Shown: positions 26,901-34,998, counted from the stretch's first letter. The stretch is 64,000 nucleotides of DNA from Wolbachia endosymbiont of Spodoptera picta (GCF_018141665.1 NZ_CP067976.1:620001-684000), one strand, 5' to 3'. Notes: generated by a model from the sequence alone, not told the origin. Numbers and translations are program-made.

Positions 26901-27313
26901 CTGATCCCCACAATGTTTCTGAAATAGCATTCTACAATAATGAAATAATAGAAGAAAAAAGGAATCTATTTTCACCTGGAGCATTTGTGATAATTGATCT
27001 TGAAATTTCAGAAAACACAACGAGACTATCAGGAAAGGACATATCTGAATTTACAGAAAAGGTTACTTCTCTAATGAAAGGATTAGTTTTAACTGCTGTA
27101 TGTGCAGACTCGCAAAAAGTTGCTGAGGAGTTGAATGCAGTGTTGAAAAATGGAGGCAAAACCAAAATAATGCTAAAGTTTCTTCTCGAAAAACATAAAG
27201 TCAGCATCTTGTTGCCAGGTACATATTCAATCACCCCCCAAGCTATTTATGAAATATCTCACTTAAGTTGGATTGAAGGCGTAGAAATTAATACAAATAA
27301 CTTGCTTATATAA
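23984..27313 (+). CDS. dnaE: DNA polymerase III subunit alpha
   Basis: The 1109 residues form the replicative polymerase catalytic subunit. An N-terminal PHP domain (HLRVHSVYSLLESS, residues about 3-200) is followed by the C-family polymerase core with GPGRGSGAGSIVAW and the catalytic aspartates in PDFDIDFC, then YRPGPMDNIP and FNKSHAAAYA. An OB-fold region follows near residues 950-1020. The first PHP His is present in HLRVHS, as expected for DnaE, but whether the PHP site is active is not clear. rpsF follows after about 48 nt. Confidence 0.97.
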   Translation: MFIHLRVHSVYSLLESSVKIEELIGLCLQNKMPAVAVTDSGNLFGSLEFAEYAANRGIQLIIGCNIIVRHLEQNLSILLLAKNEQGYTNLVTLVSESFKKRKNSSDIPYVDFDELLNLSSGLIALTGGYDGILAQLLLKQDKETIKRLLSAFDGHLYVELQRHGLNKELELEEALIDFAYQRNIPLVATNDVFFSNRSDYEAYDILTCISEGSYALENNRKKLTTEHYFKSVAEMEELFSDIPEAIYNTLVIAKRCSYMPRSRQPILPKFPCRENKTENEELREQAVSGLKLRIASETDIDLKQYYDRLNYELSVITSMNYAGYFLIVSDFIRWSKANGIPVGPGRGSGAGSIVAWSLQITDLDPIKFGLIFERFLNPDRVSMPDFDIDFCQEKRDLVIDYVQKKYGYVAQIITFGKLQARAVLRDVGRVLQMPYSQVDKISKMVPFNPVNPVTLSQAIELDQNLQKERDSDEVIAKLLDISLKLEGIYRHVSTHAAGIVICDQKLENFVPVYYDPNSALPITQYSMKYVEKAGLIKFDFLGLGTLTLIDHVCRLINRDEKKFDISSVSLIDQRTYEMLSRGDSIGVFQLESSGMREALIKLKPDCIEDIIALISLYRPGPMDNIPTYVARKHGLEKPDYIHPLLEEVLKETFGVIIYQEQVMEIARILSGYSLAEADLLRRAMGKKIKEEMDKQRELFVQGATKNGVDYDRASYIFDLVAKFAGYGFNKSHAAAYAIISYQTAYLKANYPLEFFTALMNLNIDDRDKLNLFYHAAKFSGVAVLSPDISKSKAEFSIEGEHIRYGIAALRNVGFAIAEGIVNARSSSYKDIWEFIQNLGNVINKRALESLIKSGTFDSVHKNRKQLYESIDTLIYFANKNRQSNQAALFGNLDILKPKLENVEDFNEEEKLEHELFSLGFYLTNHPLEKFRTLLKKLNIGFIGESKTIKTAGVILNVRMRTSERGRFVILTLSDPHNVSEIAFYNNEIIEEKRNLFSPGAFVIIDLEISENTTRLSGKDISEFTEKVTSLMKGLVLTAVCADSQKVAEELNAVLKNGGKTKIMLKFLLEKHKVSILLPGTYSITPQAIYEISHLSWIEGVEINTNNLLI

Positions 27314-27361
27314 AAAAGTTTTATATAATAAAGTGTTTAATTGATATTAAAGGAAGATATA

Positions 27362-28135
27362 GTGAATCTCTATGAATTTACTTTTATAGCACAACCGAAC
27401 TTATTGCAGCAAGAAGTAGAAGAAATGGTCCAAGAATTGGCTATTTTGTTGAAAAATATTAAAGCAGATGTTATTTCTCAGGAGGTTAAAGGTCTCATAG
27501 AAAGAGAACATAGCACAGTTACAAAACAAGAGCTAGAGGCAAGTACTGAAAGCATTAAAAAAAGTCTGATTGTTTACTCTGATTTTTTGGAAACTCTGAC
27601 AAAAATTTTATGGGTTGAATTGGAAGAAGATTTTTCAAATTTAAAAGAAATAAAGTCAAGAATCGATAAAGAATTGAAAAATGAACTAAGTGATACGGGA
27701 ATAAAACAAAATTTTATGGACCTTCCAGGAGCTAACACTAAAAGTGCATTTATTTATAATGTAGTAAATGCTTTTAAGGAAAATATTTCACAACATCTAA
27801 TAAAGCCCCTTCAAGAGGTTTTAAAAAGTTTTAAAATAGTAGACTCAAATCAATTGAATAAAACGCTGGAAGTGCTTTTGAAAAATATTGAAGCTTCAGG
27901 ATTGATAAAATATGAATATTGGGGTCTATTAGATTTTGCATACCCAATAAATAAGATGAAAAGTGGTCATTACTGTATGATGTGTATAAGTTTTACTTCA
28001 AGCATTATGGATGAATTTGAGCGTAGAGTAAAACTGAATGAGAATATTATTCGCCACTTGTCTGTACGGGTTAATGAGTTTTTTAAAGGTAAATCTTACA
28101 TGATGGATAAACAAATTGAGGAGAAAAGTGCATAA
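27362..28135 (+). CDS. rpsF: 30S ribosomal protein S6 with a large internal insertion
   Basis: Both halves of S6 are clear: N-terminal NLYEFTFIAQPNLL (residues 2-15) and C-terminal KYEYWGLLDFAYPINKMKSGHY with RVKLNENIIRHLSVRVNEFF. S6 is usually 100-130 residues; this one is 257. The extra block, about residues 45-180, is charged and helical, and it ends in a segment (LEVLLKNIEASGLI) resembling the protein's own first helix (LAILLKNIKADVI), suggesting partial internal duplication. I chose GTG at 27362 because AAGGAAG lies 6-7 nt upstream; an in-frame TTG lies at 27341. It overlaps rpsR by one nucleotide (TAATG). Confidence 0.9.
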   Translation: MNLYEFTFIAQPNLLQQEVEEMVQELAILLKNIKADVISQEVKGLIEREHSTVTKQELEASTESIKKSLIVYSDFLETLTKILWVELEEDFSNLKEIKSRIDKELKNELSDTGIKQNFMDLPGANTKSAFIYNVVNAFKENISQHLIKPLQEVLKSFKIVDSNQLNKTLEVLLKNIEASGLIKYEYWGLLDFAYPINKMKSGHYCMMCISFTSSIMDEFERRVKLNENIIRHLSVRVNEFFKGKSYMMDKQIEEKSA

Positions 28136-28413
28136 TGATGAAAAGACGAAATAGTTTTAATAATTCTTACGTGTCTGTAAATAACAGAACTGGCTTTAGG
28201 CGTCCTAAGGTCTGTCCTCTTGCTGCATCTAAAGATGAGGACATAGACTATAAGAATATAGATTTATTGTCCAAATTCACCTCTGACTATGGTAGAATAT
28301 TACCTAGAAGGTTAACAGGTGTGTGCGCAAGAAAACAAAGAAAGTTGCGCTTAGCAATTATAAGAGCACGCTTTTTAGCTCTTGCTCCTTACTGTACTAA
28401 AAAAGTTAGGTAA
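28135..28413 (+). CDS. rpsR: 30S ribosomal protein S18
   Basis: This small-subunit protein contacts S6 in the platform. The 92-residue length is normal. The family signature CPLAASKDEDIDYKNIDLL is followed by FTSDYGRILPRRLTGVCA and RKLRLAIIRARFLALAPY. It is the middle gene of the conserved rpsF-rpsR-rplI operon, with rplI beginning 3 nt later. The binding partner S6 is enlarged here, but S18 looks unaltered. Confidence 0.98.
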   Translation: MMKRRNSFNNSYVSVNNRTGFRRPKVCPLAASKDEDIDYKNIDLLSKFTSDYGRILPRRLTGVCARKQRKLRLAIIRARFLALAPYCTKKVR

Positions 28414-28416
28414 TTT

Positions 28417-28971
28417 ATGTTAATAATTTTAAAGGAAAATATAACAACTTTAGGTAAGATTGGTGAAGTTGTCAAAGTTAAGCCAGGTTATGCACGTAAT
28501 TTTCTTTTTCCACAAAAAAAGGCGATGAAAGCCACTAAGGAAAATTTAATAAAGTTAGAGGAACAGCGTTTATTATTGGAAGAAGAAAATACCAAAAAAT
28601 TAAATGTAGCAAAAGTGCTTGCATCATCACTGCATGATAAATTTATTATATTAATAAAGCAAGCTTCAGAGGATGGAAAGATTTTTGGCTCTGTAACCAC
28701 ACGTGAAATTGCAAAAACTTTATTACAAGAAGGATATGATATAAGTCATCATAGTTTATCTTTTGGTGGAATAAGTATCAAAAATTTGGGCGAGTATCAA
28801 GTGAATATAGAATTACATAGTAAAGTGATAGTGCCAATTACTATATACGTTGTCAGATCTGAGAAAGATGCACATGAATTAAGGCAAGCAAAGTTGCAAA
28901 ATCAGAAATCTGAGCAACAAGAGGCAGAGCAAGATGCGAGTAAAGAAACTACTGATGGTGATGATAGCTGA
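28417..28971 (+). CDS. rplI: 50S ribosomal protein L9
   Basis: L9 is a large-subunit protein bound to 23S rRNA near the base of the L1 stalk. The N-terminal domain has the signature GKIGEVVKVKPGYARNFLFPQKKAMKA-type region (residues 12-40), a long helix follows, and the C-terminal domain has GKIFGSVTTREIA. The roughly 30-residue Gln/Glu-rich tail after residue 150 is longer than in most L9 proteins. It is the last gene of the S6-S18-L9 operon. Confidence 0.97.
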   Translation: MLIILKENITTLGKIGEVVKVKPGYARNFLFPQKKAMKATKENLIKLEEQRLLLEEENTKKLNVAKVLASSLHDKFIILIKQASEDGKIFGSVTTREIAKTLLQEGYDISHHSLSFGGISIKNLGEYQVNIELHSKVIVPITIYVVRSEKDAHELRQAKLQNQKSEQQEAEQDASKETTDGDDS

Positions 28972-29016
28972 TCAAAGATGATCCCTTGTTATAGTCGTAA
29001 AGAAATGTCTTCCATT
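28971..29016 (+). pseudogene. Duplicated fragment of the purB start
   Basis: These 46 nt (ATCAAAG, then ATG and codons for MIPCYSRKEMSSI) correspond to 29201-29246 at the real purB start (MIPRYSSKEISSI). About 31 of the 39 coding positions match. The frame then runs into palindromic repeats. It is an old duplicate separated from purB by a repeat insertion. Confidence 0.65.
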
Positions 29017-29029
29017 GCTAAGCTGGTAT

Positions 29030-29192
29030 CATTCCAGTGCTCCTTTCATGTCATTCCAGTGCGTGACACTGGGATCCAGTTTATTTCATCATGGACATTA
29101 TTTTATGCTTCTAGAATCCGTTGTCCATTGAATAATTTGCAAATACTTTTATATCTGGATTCCAGTGTCATGCACTGGAATGACACCATTAT
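29030..29192. repeat. Palindromic repeats between the two purB starts
   Basis: Two units are visible: GTCATTCCAGTGCGTGACAC/TGGGATCC around 29049-29076, and GGATTCCAGTGTCATGCACTGGAATGAC around 29158-29185. They fill the gap between the decayed and the real purB start. Confidence 0.7.
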
Positions 29193-29207
29193 TGGAATAA
29201 ATCAAAA

Positions 29208-30500
29208 ATGATCCCACGCTATAGCAGCAAAGAAATCTCTTCTATTTGGGAAGAAAAAAATAAGTTCAACATATGGCTCAAAATAGAAAAATTAGCATGT
29301 GAAGCTCAAGCAAAATTAAAAGTTATTCCAAATGATGTTGCTGAAAAGCTCTCTGGTGCTATTGAATTTGATATTGAGCGTATTAACGAAATTGAATCCA
29401 TTGTAAAACATGATGTTATAGCTTTTTTGACATATATTTCTGAAAAAGCGGGAGTTGATGTTCGTTATCTCCATTACGGAATGACAAGTTCTGATGTTTT
29501 AGATACATGCCTTGCAGTGCAGTTGAAAGAGTCATGTGATATTTTACTCAAGAATCTAAAAAATTTACTTATAGTATTGAAAAAAAAAGCTGAGGACTAT
29601 AAAGATATTGTTTGTGTTGGGCGCAGTCATGGAATGCATGCAGAACCAATAACTCTTGGATTAAAATTTGCTAGATTTTATGCTGAATTTAAACGCAATT
29701 ATCAGAGATTAATTAGCGCGCAAAAAGAGATCTCAATTTGTAAAATATCAGGTGCAGTAGGTAATTTTGCAAATATTAATCCATTTGTTGAAGAGTATGT
29801 AGCGAAAGAAATGGGACTCATACCTGAAACCATATCGTCTCAAGTCATCCCTCGTGATAGACATGCCATGTTCTTTTCAATTTTGGGAGTAATTGCAAGC
29901 TCAATAGAAAATATTGCAATTGAGATTCGTCATTTGCAAAAAACTGAAGTCGGCGAAATCTCTGAATATTTTTCCACTGGGCAGAAGGGAAGTTCTGCTA
30001 TGCCGCATAAGTGTAATCCTATTTTAAGTGAGAATTTGACTGGGCTCTCACGCTTAGTACGCAGCTATGTTTTTCCTGCATTAGAAAATGTTGCATTATG
30101 GCACGAACGAGATATATCGCACTCGTCTGTGGAAAGGTGCATTGCCCCTGATGCTTGTATAACAATGGATTTTGCTTTAGTGCGATTAACAGATTTGATA
30201 GATAAATTGGCGATCGATAAGGAAAACATTGAAAAGAACTTAAACTCTTCAAAGGGTTTAATTTTCTCACAACGTGTATTGCTTGAGTTGGTAAGTAGTG
30301 GTTTAACTAGGGAAGAGGCATATAAAATTGTTCAGAATAATGCAATGAAAGTAAAGCAAGATAACAGTGATTTTCTGTTCGAATTGAAACAAGATAAATC
30401 CTTGCACGGAATTATTGACTCTGAAAAACTTGAGTCTTTGTTTGATTTGAAGTATTATATGAAACATATAGATTACATATATAGCAAGGTTTTTAATTAG
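29208..30500 (+). CDS. purB: Adenylosuccinate lyase
   Basis: PurB catalyses two fumarate-releasing steps: SAICAR to AICAR, and adenylosuccinate to AMP. It has the lyase regions HYGMTSSDVLDT, CVGRSHGMHAEPITLG (catalytic His) and the signature GSSAMPHKCNPI, with the mobile Ser loop. The 430-residue length is normal. A diverged duplicate of its first codons lies 230 nt upstream. The G of its TAG stop is the first nucleotide of the following tRNA. Confidence 0.97.
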   Translation: MIPRYSSKEISSIWEEKNKFNIWLKIEKLACEAQAKLKVIPNDVAEKLSGAIEFDIERINEIESIVKHDVIAFLTYISEKAGVDVRYLHYGMTSSDVLDTCLAVQLKESCDILLKNLKNLLIVLKKKAEDYKDIVCVGRSHGMHAEPITLGLKFARFYAEFKRNYQRLISAQKEISICKISGAVGNFANINPFVEEYVAKEMGLIPETISSQVIPRDRHAMFFSILGVIASSIENIAIEIRHLQKTEVGEISEYFSTGQKGSSAMPHKCNPILSENLTGLSRLVRSYVFPALENVALWHERDISHSSVERCIAPDACITMDFALVRLTDLIDKLAIDKENIEKNLNSSKGLIFSQRVLLELVSSGLTREEAYKIVQNNAMKVKQDNSDFLFELKQDKSLHGIIDSEKLESLFDLKYYMKHIDYIYSKVFN

Positions 30501-30571
30501 GCTGAGTAGCTCAGTGGTAGAGCAGGAGGATCATAATCTCTTGGTCGGGGGTTCAAATCCCTCCTCAGCCA
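30500..30571 (+). tRNA. tRNA with CAT anticodon (Ile-lysidine or Met)
   Basis: The cloverleaf has acceptor GGCTGAG/CTCAGCC, D-arm GCTCAGTGGTAGAGC, anticodon loop ATCATAA (CAT), T-loop TTCAAAT and A73. CCA is not encoded. The variable region CTTGGTCG and the short D-loop resemble tRNA-Ile2, whose C34 becomes lysidine, but elongator Met cannot be excluded. The first base coincides with the last base of the purB stop codon. Confidence 0.9.
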
Positions 30572-30739
30572 CTCAAGCTAAGCTATGGTTTGGCGATAGC
30601 AGCGCACTTGACAAAATAACGTGATTCATTGTCAATTAACTGAAGTTTTTTTTCAGTTGTTCATATAGTATATGGAATAATGTATGTGAAGTGATAAAGA
30701 TACAACATTTGTTGTATCTATTCAGGGGAATGGCTAATG

Positions 30740-31117
30740 GTATCCGTTCAAGAAAGTGGTAAGGTAGATGAGAAAAGACAACTAAATGAATTTCATCCGA
30801 GTAGCTGACACTGGCATCTATATAAAGACAATCTAATGCACTCATTTAAAGTGAAGTTTTCTGGATCCCAGTGTCTAGACACTGGGATGACAAGAAAAGA
30901 GTTGACTTGAATGACACCGAATAGGCACTGGGACAGAGGCTACTTGAATAATATTTCACCATGTCATTCCAGCACTTGATGCTGGAATCCAGAAGTTTTT
31001 GAGCACAAAAGTCATGCTAAGTTTTTGTTGTTAAGAAAGGCTGGATAGCTACTTGCATGACACCATTTGTTACTGTATTTTTGTCTATCTTATTTTGCTA
31101 CCCTACCGAACGAATAC
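30740..31117. repeat. Long copy of the MITE-like element with internal palindromes
   Basis: GTATCCGTTCAA at 30740 and CCGAACGAATAC ending at 31117 resemble, in inverted orientation, the terminal repeats of the 2114 element. Both ends continue inward with related sequence (GATGAGAAAAGACAACT; TATCTTATTTTGCTA). Between them lie palindromic units at about 30862-30890 (CCCAGTG...CACTGGGAT) and 30961-30991 (ATTCCAGCA...TGCTGGAAT). This explains most of the gene-free stretch 30572-31124. Confidence 0.5.
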
Positions 31118-31124
31118 ACAAAAT

Positions 31125-32394
31125 CTAACTTTTTTCTATACAACCAGCCAGATCAAGAAAGGTGAATCTATCTCTTGTTGCAAATGTAAGATTGACTACC
31201 TTGCAGTATTGCTCTTTGTTCCAATTAAGATGCTCCGGTAAGTACGGAATTGATAGATCTTCAAATACTTTCTGCAGGTGTTTTGCAGATAGTAAATTTT
31301 GCTTAATTAAACTAGAAATATTACTCCATTCTTTGCAAATAATCTCTTGAATTTTTTGCCGCATCATTTGCTTCTGCTTTAGAATTTTTATAAATTCGGT
31401 ATTACCAAAGCACTGAGTTATATGTTTTACATCTAAAGTGATCGGTTTGGTAATCGGGTTTTGTATTGACAATATCTCCTCTTGCAAGTTAGCCATGGTA
31501 ATCGTTGTCACAGCAATTTTTTCCCCATGTAACGAGGAGGAATAATCCTGTGTTACCATCTCAATTGCATGAGCTATCATATGTTCTCCTTGACTTGCAG
31601 AGTAGCTGCCTTTTGACATCACCATTCCGAGTCCTGAAATCAATAAGGCTTCCATAAGTAATAAAACTACTCTTTTATCTTTTTTAGCAAGTGCCAAGTG
31701 TTCTCTGAGCAAAATTTCCTCCAGATTGCGAACAAGTTTAAAGGGTAATTCATTATATTCTGTGCCAAGTAATAGATGAGATAATAGCCAATCGGCTTGT
31801 ACTGTTGAACGGCAGATGAAATCTGCAAATCCACTTAATGTGAGGCGTGGTGGTGCGTTGGCAATTATATCGGTATCAATGTATATTGCCTTTGGAAGAT
31901 GTGCTCCGAACGATTTTTTATATCCATCAACTAACTAATATTGAAGCGTTTGCAGAGCTATATCCATTCATGGAAGCAGCTGTTGGAAAGGATATGTAGT
32001 CTTTGCCTTCTAAATAGCTTGCGTACTTACAGATATCATTAACAGTGCCACTGCCAAATGCAACCATTAAGTCACTATCTTTTGCTTTATTTCTAACTAG
32101 GTTTACAGCTTGGAGAGAAGCAGCACTGTTCAGTCCATTTGGTGTCATCCAAGTAGCGTGACACTGCGATCCATCATAGTCACGCGCTGGAATGACAGGT
32201 GTGGCTGGAATAATTAAATGAGAAACTTTATTAAGTATGTTTTTGTTTAAAAGTTTTGCTGTATTTTCATCTGCAATCAGAAAAATGTCATTTCCGTATT
32301 GTCTACATATTTCATAGATATTATCAGCAAGTACTTTTACTTCCCTAATAAGAACTTGTTCTGTGTGCTGTAATATTTGTTTTAAATATCGCAT
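31125..32394 (-). pseudogene. AraM/EgsA-like glycerol-1-phosphate dehydrogenase, frameshifted
   Basis: The N-terminal part (31927-32394, 155 residues) and the continuation down to 31125 form one polypeptide if one extra T just after codons ATA TTA GTT AGT near 31927 is removed. The frame then reads DGYKKSFGAHLPKAIYIDTD. NAD-binding (FGSGTVNDICKY) and metal-site residues (Asp in GFADFI, His in GEHMIAHA, His in LHGEKIA) are retained, so the break looks recent. A palindromic repeat (nt about 32140-32205) is also inserted in frame near residue 65-85. The family makes sn-glycerol-1-phosphate from DHAP. It is divergent from dapE. Confidence 0.75.
32140..32205. repeat. Palindromic element inside the AraM-like frame
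   Basis: GTCATCCAAGTAGCGTGACACTG and a partner arm GCTGGAATGACAGG form a degenerate palindromic unit inside the coding sequence (peptide around ATPVIPARDYDGSQCHATW). It does not itself break the frame. Confidence 0.65.
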
Positions 32395-32436
32395 AGAATG
32401 TTTACAATACGGTAATGTTAGTATTTCAAGATTGAT

Positions 32437-33633
32437 ATGAAGATTGACCCTATAGAACTAACTAAGAAATTAATTTCTTTTAGAAGTATAACACCAAAAG
32501 ACGATGGGGCAATAGAGCATATAGCAGCCATTCTCAAGAAAAGTGGTTTTGAATGTGAGATTTTAGAGTTTGGTGATAAAGTTAAAAATCTTTATGCGAA
32601 ATATATAAATGGAGTACCAAACTTGTGTTTTGCTGGACATGTTGATGTTGTACCACCAGGTGAGTTAAAAGATTGGATATCTGATCCATTTAAGCCAGAA
32701 GTTAGAGATGGAATGCTATATGGAAGAGGAGCATCTGATATGAAAGGCGGAGTAGCTGCATTTATTGCTGCTATCGTAGATTCAGTTGCAGGTAAGTTTC
32801 GATTCAGCGGTTCAATCAGTGCATTGATTACCAGCGCTGAAGAAAGCACGGAAGAACATGGAACAAAGGCCGTTTTGGAATGGATGAAAAGCAAGCAAAA
32901 AAAGATAGATTTTTGTGTAGTTGGCGAACCAACTAGTAGTGAGAAATTAGGTGATACCATAAAAATAGGTAGAAGAGGTTCTGCAACATTTAAATTGATT
33001 TGCCATGGTAAACAAGGGCACGTTGCCTACCCAGATCTAGCAGATAATCCAATATATAAAATGGTATCGATACTAAGTAAGATAAAAGATACCACTTTTG
33101 ATACTGGTAATAAATACTTTCAGCCTTCACATTGCGAAATTACTACTATCGACGTTGGAAATAATACTAATAATCTAATACCTAGTTCAATAGCAGCAGG
33201 TTTTAATGTTCGATATAACAATACACAAACACCAGACGTTTTATATAAGATGATTGATGCAATATGCACCAATGTGACTAACGATTATAAACTGTCTATG
33301 CAGAGCAGCAGAAACGTTTTTCTCTCTATTCCTGATAGAAATACTGATATTATGCTTGATGCGATAAATAAAATTACCGGCATTGATGCTGTGCTGAGTA
33401 CAAATGGTGGCACATCTGATGCTGCGTTTATTAAGGATATTTGTCCAGTAATTGAATTTGGTATGATCAACAAAACCGCACATCAGGTAAATGAATGCGT
33501 ATCAATAGACGATATACATAAATTAACAGCTATATATAAGGAGTTTATAAAAAATTATTTTTACCCCACTAATAAAATATTAAACCAGATCAATGTAATT
33601 GGTAATACGCCTGATGGTCCATTATTAGCTTGA
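32437..33633 (+). CDS. dapE: Succinyl-diaminopimelate desuccinylase
   Basis: DapE is an M20-family zinc hydrolase of lysine/DAP synthesis, producing LL-DAP for lysine and peptidoglycan precursors. Metal-site motifs are CFAGHVDVVPPG (His, Asp), YGRGASDMKGG (Asp), TSAEESTEEHG (Glu pair) and VVGEPTSS (Glu); the C-terminal His is in NKTAHQVNE. At 398 residues it is slightly longer than typical, from about 20 extra C-terminal residues. asd, in the same pathway, lies at 57103. Confidence 0.95.
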   Translation: MKIDPIELTKKLISFRSITPKDDGAIEHIAAILKKSGFECEILEFGDKVKNLYAKYINGVPNLCFAGHVDVVPPGELKDWISDPFKPEVRDGMLYGRGASDMKGGVAAFIAAIVDSVAGKFRFSGSISALITSAEESTEEHGTKAVLEWMKSKQKKIDFCVVGEPTSSEKLGDTIKIGRRGSATFKLICHGKQGHVAYPDLADNPIYKMVSILSKIKDTTFDTGNKYFQPSHCEITTIDVGNNTNNLIPSSIAAGFNVRYNNTQTPDVLYKMIDAICTNVTNDYKLSMQSSRNVFLSIPDRNTDIMLDAINKITGIDAVLSTNGGTSDAAFIKDICPVIEFGMINKTAHQVNECVSIDDIHKLTAIYKEFIKNYFYPTNKILNQINVIGNTPDGPLLA

Positions 33634-33680
33634 GGTGCAGTTGCATAGAGAAGAAAACTTACTAGACACATTTTACCAGC

Positions 33681-33701
33681 CCCTTATTATAATATTAAGG
33701 G
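33681..33701 (+). terminator. Rho-independent terminator after dapE
   Basis: CCCTTA, a 9-nt AT loop, TAAGGG, then TATTTTT, about 50 nt after the dapE stop codon. Confidence 0.5.
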
Positions 33702-33778
33702 TATTTTTGACTCAAAACTTGTCTTTGATCTGTGTGAGCTCAATAACAAAAATTCAGTAGAAAGCTTATTGGCGAAAA

Positions 33779-33952
33779 TTATCTGTTCAGCAGAGTGACA
33801 AAATAAGATAGACAAAAAAGCTATAAGAACAAATAGTGTCATGCAACACTGGCTTTTGTACACAAAACGTTGTAAAGCGCTTTTGTCAACCTGGATCCCA
33901 GCTCGGATAACAAGAAAAGAAGCACTGGTTTCACATAGATCTGAATAGATAT
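33779..33952. repeat. MITE-like element copy
   Basis: ATCTGTTCAGCAGAG at the left and CTGAATAGATAT at the right match the inverted ends of the 2114 element with two differences. The left arm continues with TGACAAAATAAGATAGAC and the right arm with CTGGTTTCACATAGATC, both conserved among copies. A degenerate palindromic unit lies inside. It fills much of the gap 33634-34072. Confidence 0.55.
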
Positions 33953-34072
33953 AATTTCTTAAACATTTATAGCTCACATAAAACCCGGTCTGACTGTCAT
34001 AAAGGCTACTCATTGCAGCAGACAACTTTCGCACTACTTCAAATTCTAATTTTCAACTTAAAGAGGTACATA

Positions 34073-34363
34073 ATGTCAAATAACTTCAATTTCAAAGAGT
34101 TTTTTCACCATCACGAAGCAAATAGCACTTTAGATGATATACAAAGGTACTGCATACTGTGGCAATCAGTGATATCACAGGCAATGATTGATGCAGCAAG
34201 TAACTGTAAAAAAACAGAAAGCTTGGTAGAGAAACGTAAAGCAATTTCCTGGCTATCAGACTTCAGTCAAGATTTTGTTGAAACATGTATACTGGCTGAT
34301 TGCGATCGGTTATACGTAAAAAACAAAATACAGCCAATTCTAAAAAAGATAAAGCCCTTTTAA
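34073..34363 (+). CDS. Small phage/GTA-associated-type hypothetical protein
   Basis: This 96-residue soluble protein starts at ATG 34073, preceded by AGAGG; the longer frame from 34013 has no better signal. Residues about 25-90 (ISQAMIDAAS... AISWLSDFSQDFVETCILADCD) resemble, in my reading, small proteins coded near phage-like genes in alphaproteobacteria, with an AxxWL...DFxxVCxLA pattern. That similarity is from memory and weak. Its 3' end overlaps the convergent membrane-protein gene by 4 nt. Confidence 0.6.
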   Translation: MSNNFNFKEFFHHHEANSTLDDIQRYCILWQSVISQAMIDAASNCKKTESLVEKRKAISWLSDFSQDFVETCILADCDRLYVKNKIQPILKKIKPF

Positions 34364-34905
34364 TGAGGTTTACCCCTCTCACCAAGAAAAATATCATTTA
34401 ATCTTTTTTCTATAGCTTCATCTATATCTTGGATTAATAGCTGCTTTATCATATTCACTTTCCGTTCTGCCTCTTGAAGATTATTGTTACCGTAACTGTT
34501 CTTATTACTATAACCATAACTACTGCCATTTGGTTTATTACCCATTTTTCTTCTTGTGCTGAGTATCTGAACTATCTTCTCCTTGAAAAAAGACTTCCAG
34601 CCTGTGCCAGAAAATAATTTGTAGAGAAAATGCGGAGTAAGAAACGCTACTAATATTCTAATAGAAACTCCATAACCCAAATCATCTCTATTTTCATAAT
34701 ACCATTTTAAATATTGATATAAATGGTAAAATGCATTTTTGAAAGAGCTAAATTCTACAGCATACCAAAAGCCACTGGTGAGAAACATGAGCATAATGTT
34801 CGATGTATAAAGATACAAAGTGAAAAAAAATAGCTTGACAACTATATCTTTCAAACTGCCCAATATGTAATTAAATAACCTTAATTTATAAAAAAGTGAT
34901 ATCAT
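34360..34905 (-). CDS. Hypothetical membrane protein
   Basis: About 181 residues. Hydrophobic segments lie at about residues 10-60 (one or two helices around VVKLFFFTLYLYTSNIMLMF) and 85-105. An Asn/Gly/Tyr/Ser-rich linker (SSYGYSNKNSYGNNN) precedes a charged helical tail. Starts are ATG 34905 or GTG 34914. I recognise no family. It begins about 20 nt from the 3' end of tRNA-Gln on the same strand. Confidence 0.7.
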   Translation of the reverse strand: MISLFYKLRLFNYILGSLKDIVVKLFFFTLYLYTSNIMLMFLTSGFWYAVEFSSFKNAFYHLYQYLKWYYENRDDLGYGVSIRILVAFLTPHFLYKLFSGTGWKSFFKEKIVQILSTRRKMGNKPNGSSYGYSNKNSYGNNNLQEAERKVNMIKQLLIQDIDEAIEKRLNDIFLGERGKPH

Positions 34906-34926
34906 TTCACGCACACTTCAATAAAG

Positions 34927-34998
34927 CTGGGGTGGAAGGATTCGAACCTTCGCGTGGCGGTATCAAAAACCGCTGCCTTACCACTTGGCTACACCCCA
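34927..34998 (-). tRNA. tRNA-Gln (TTG)
   Basis: The reverse complement has acceptor TGGGGTG/CACCCCA with G73, D-arm around TAGCCAAGTGGTAAGGC, anticodon loop TTTTGAT (TTG) and T-arm GGTTCGAATCC. The T1-A72 pair is typical of tRNA-Gln. CCA is not encoded. Confidence 0.96.

Noticed and set aside
28978..29211. A 77-residue open frame starting MIPCYSRKEM
   Set aside because: Only its first 13 codons derive from a gene (purB); the rest is palindromic repeat read through by chance.
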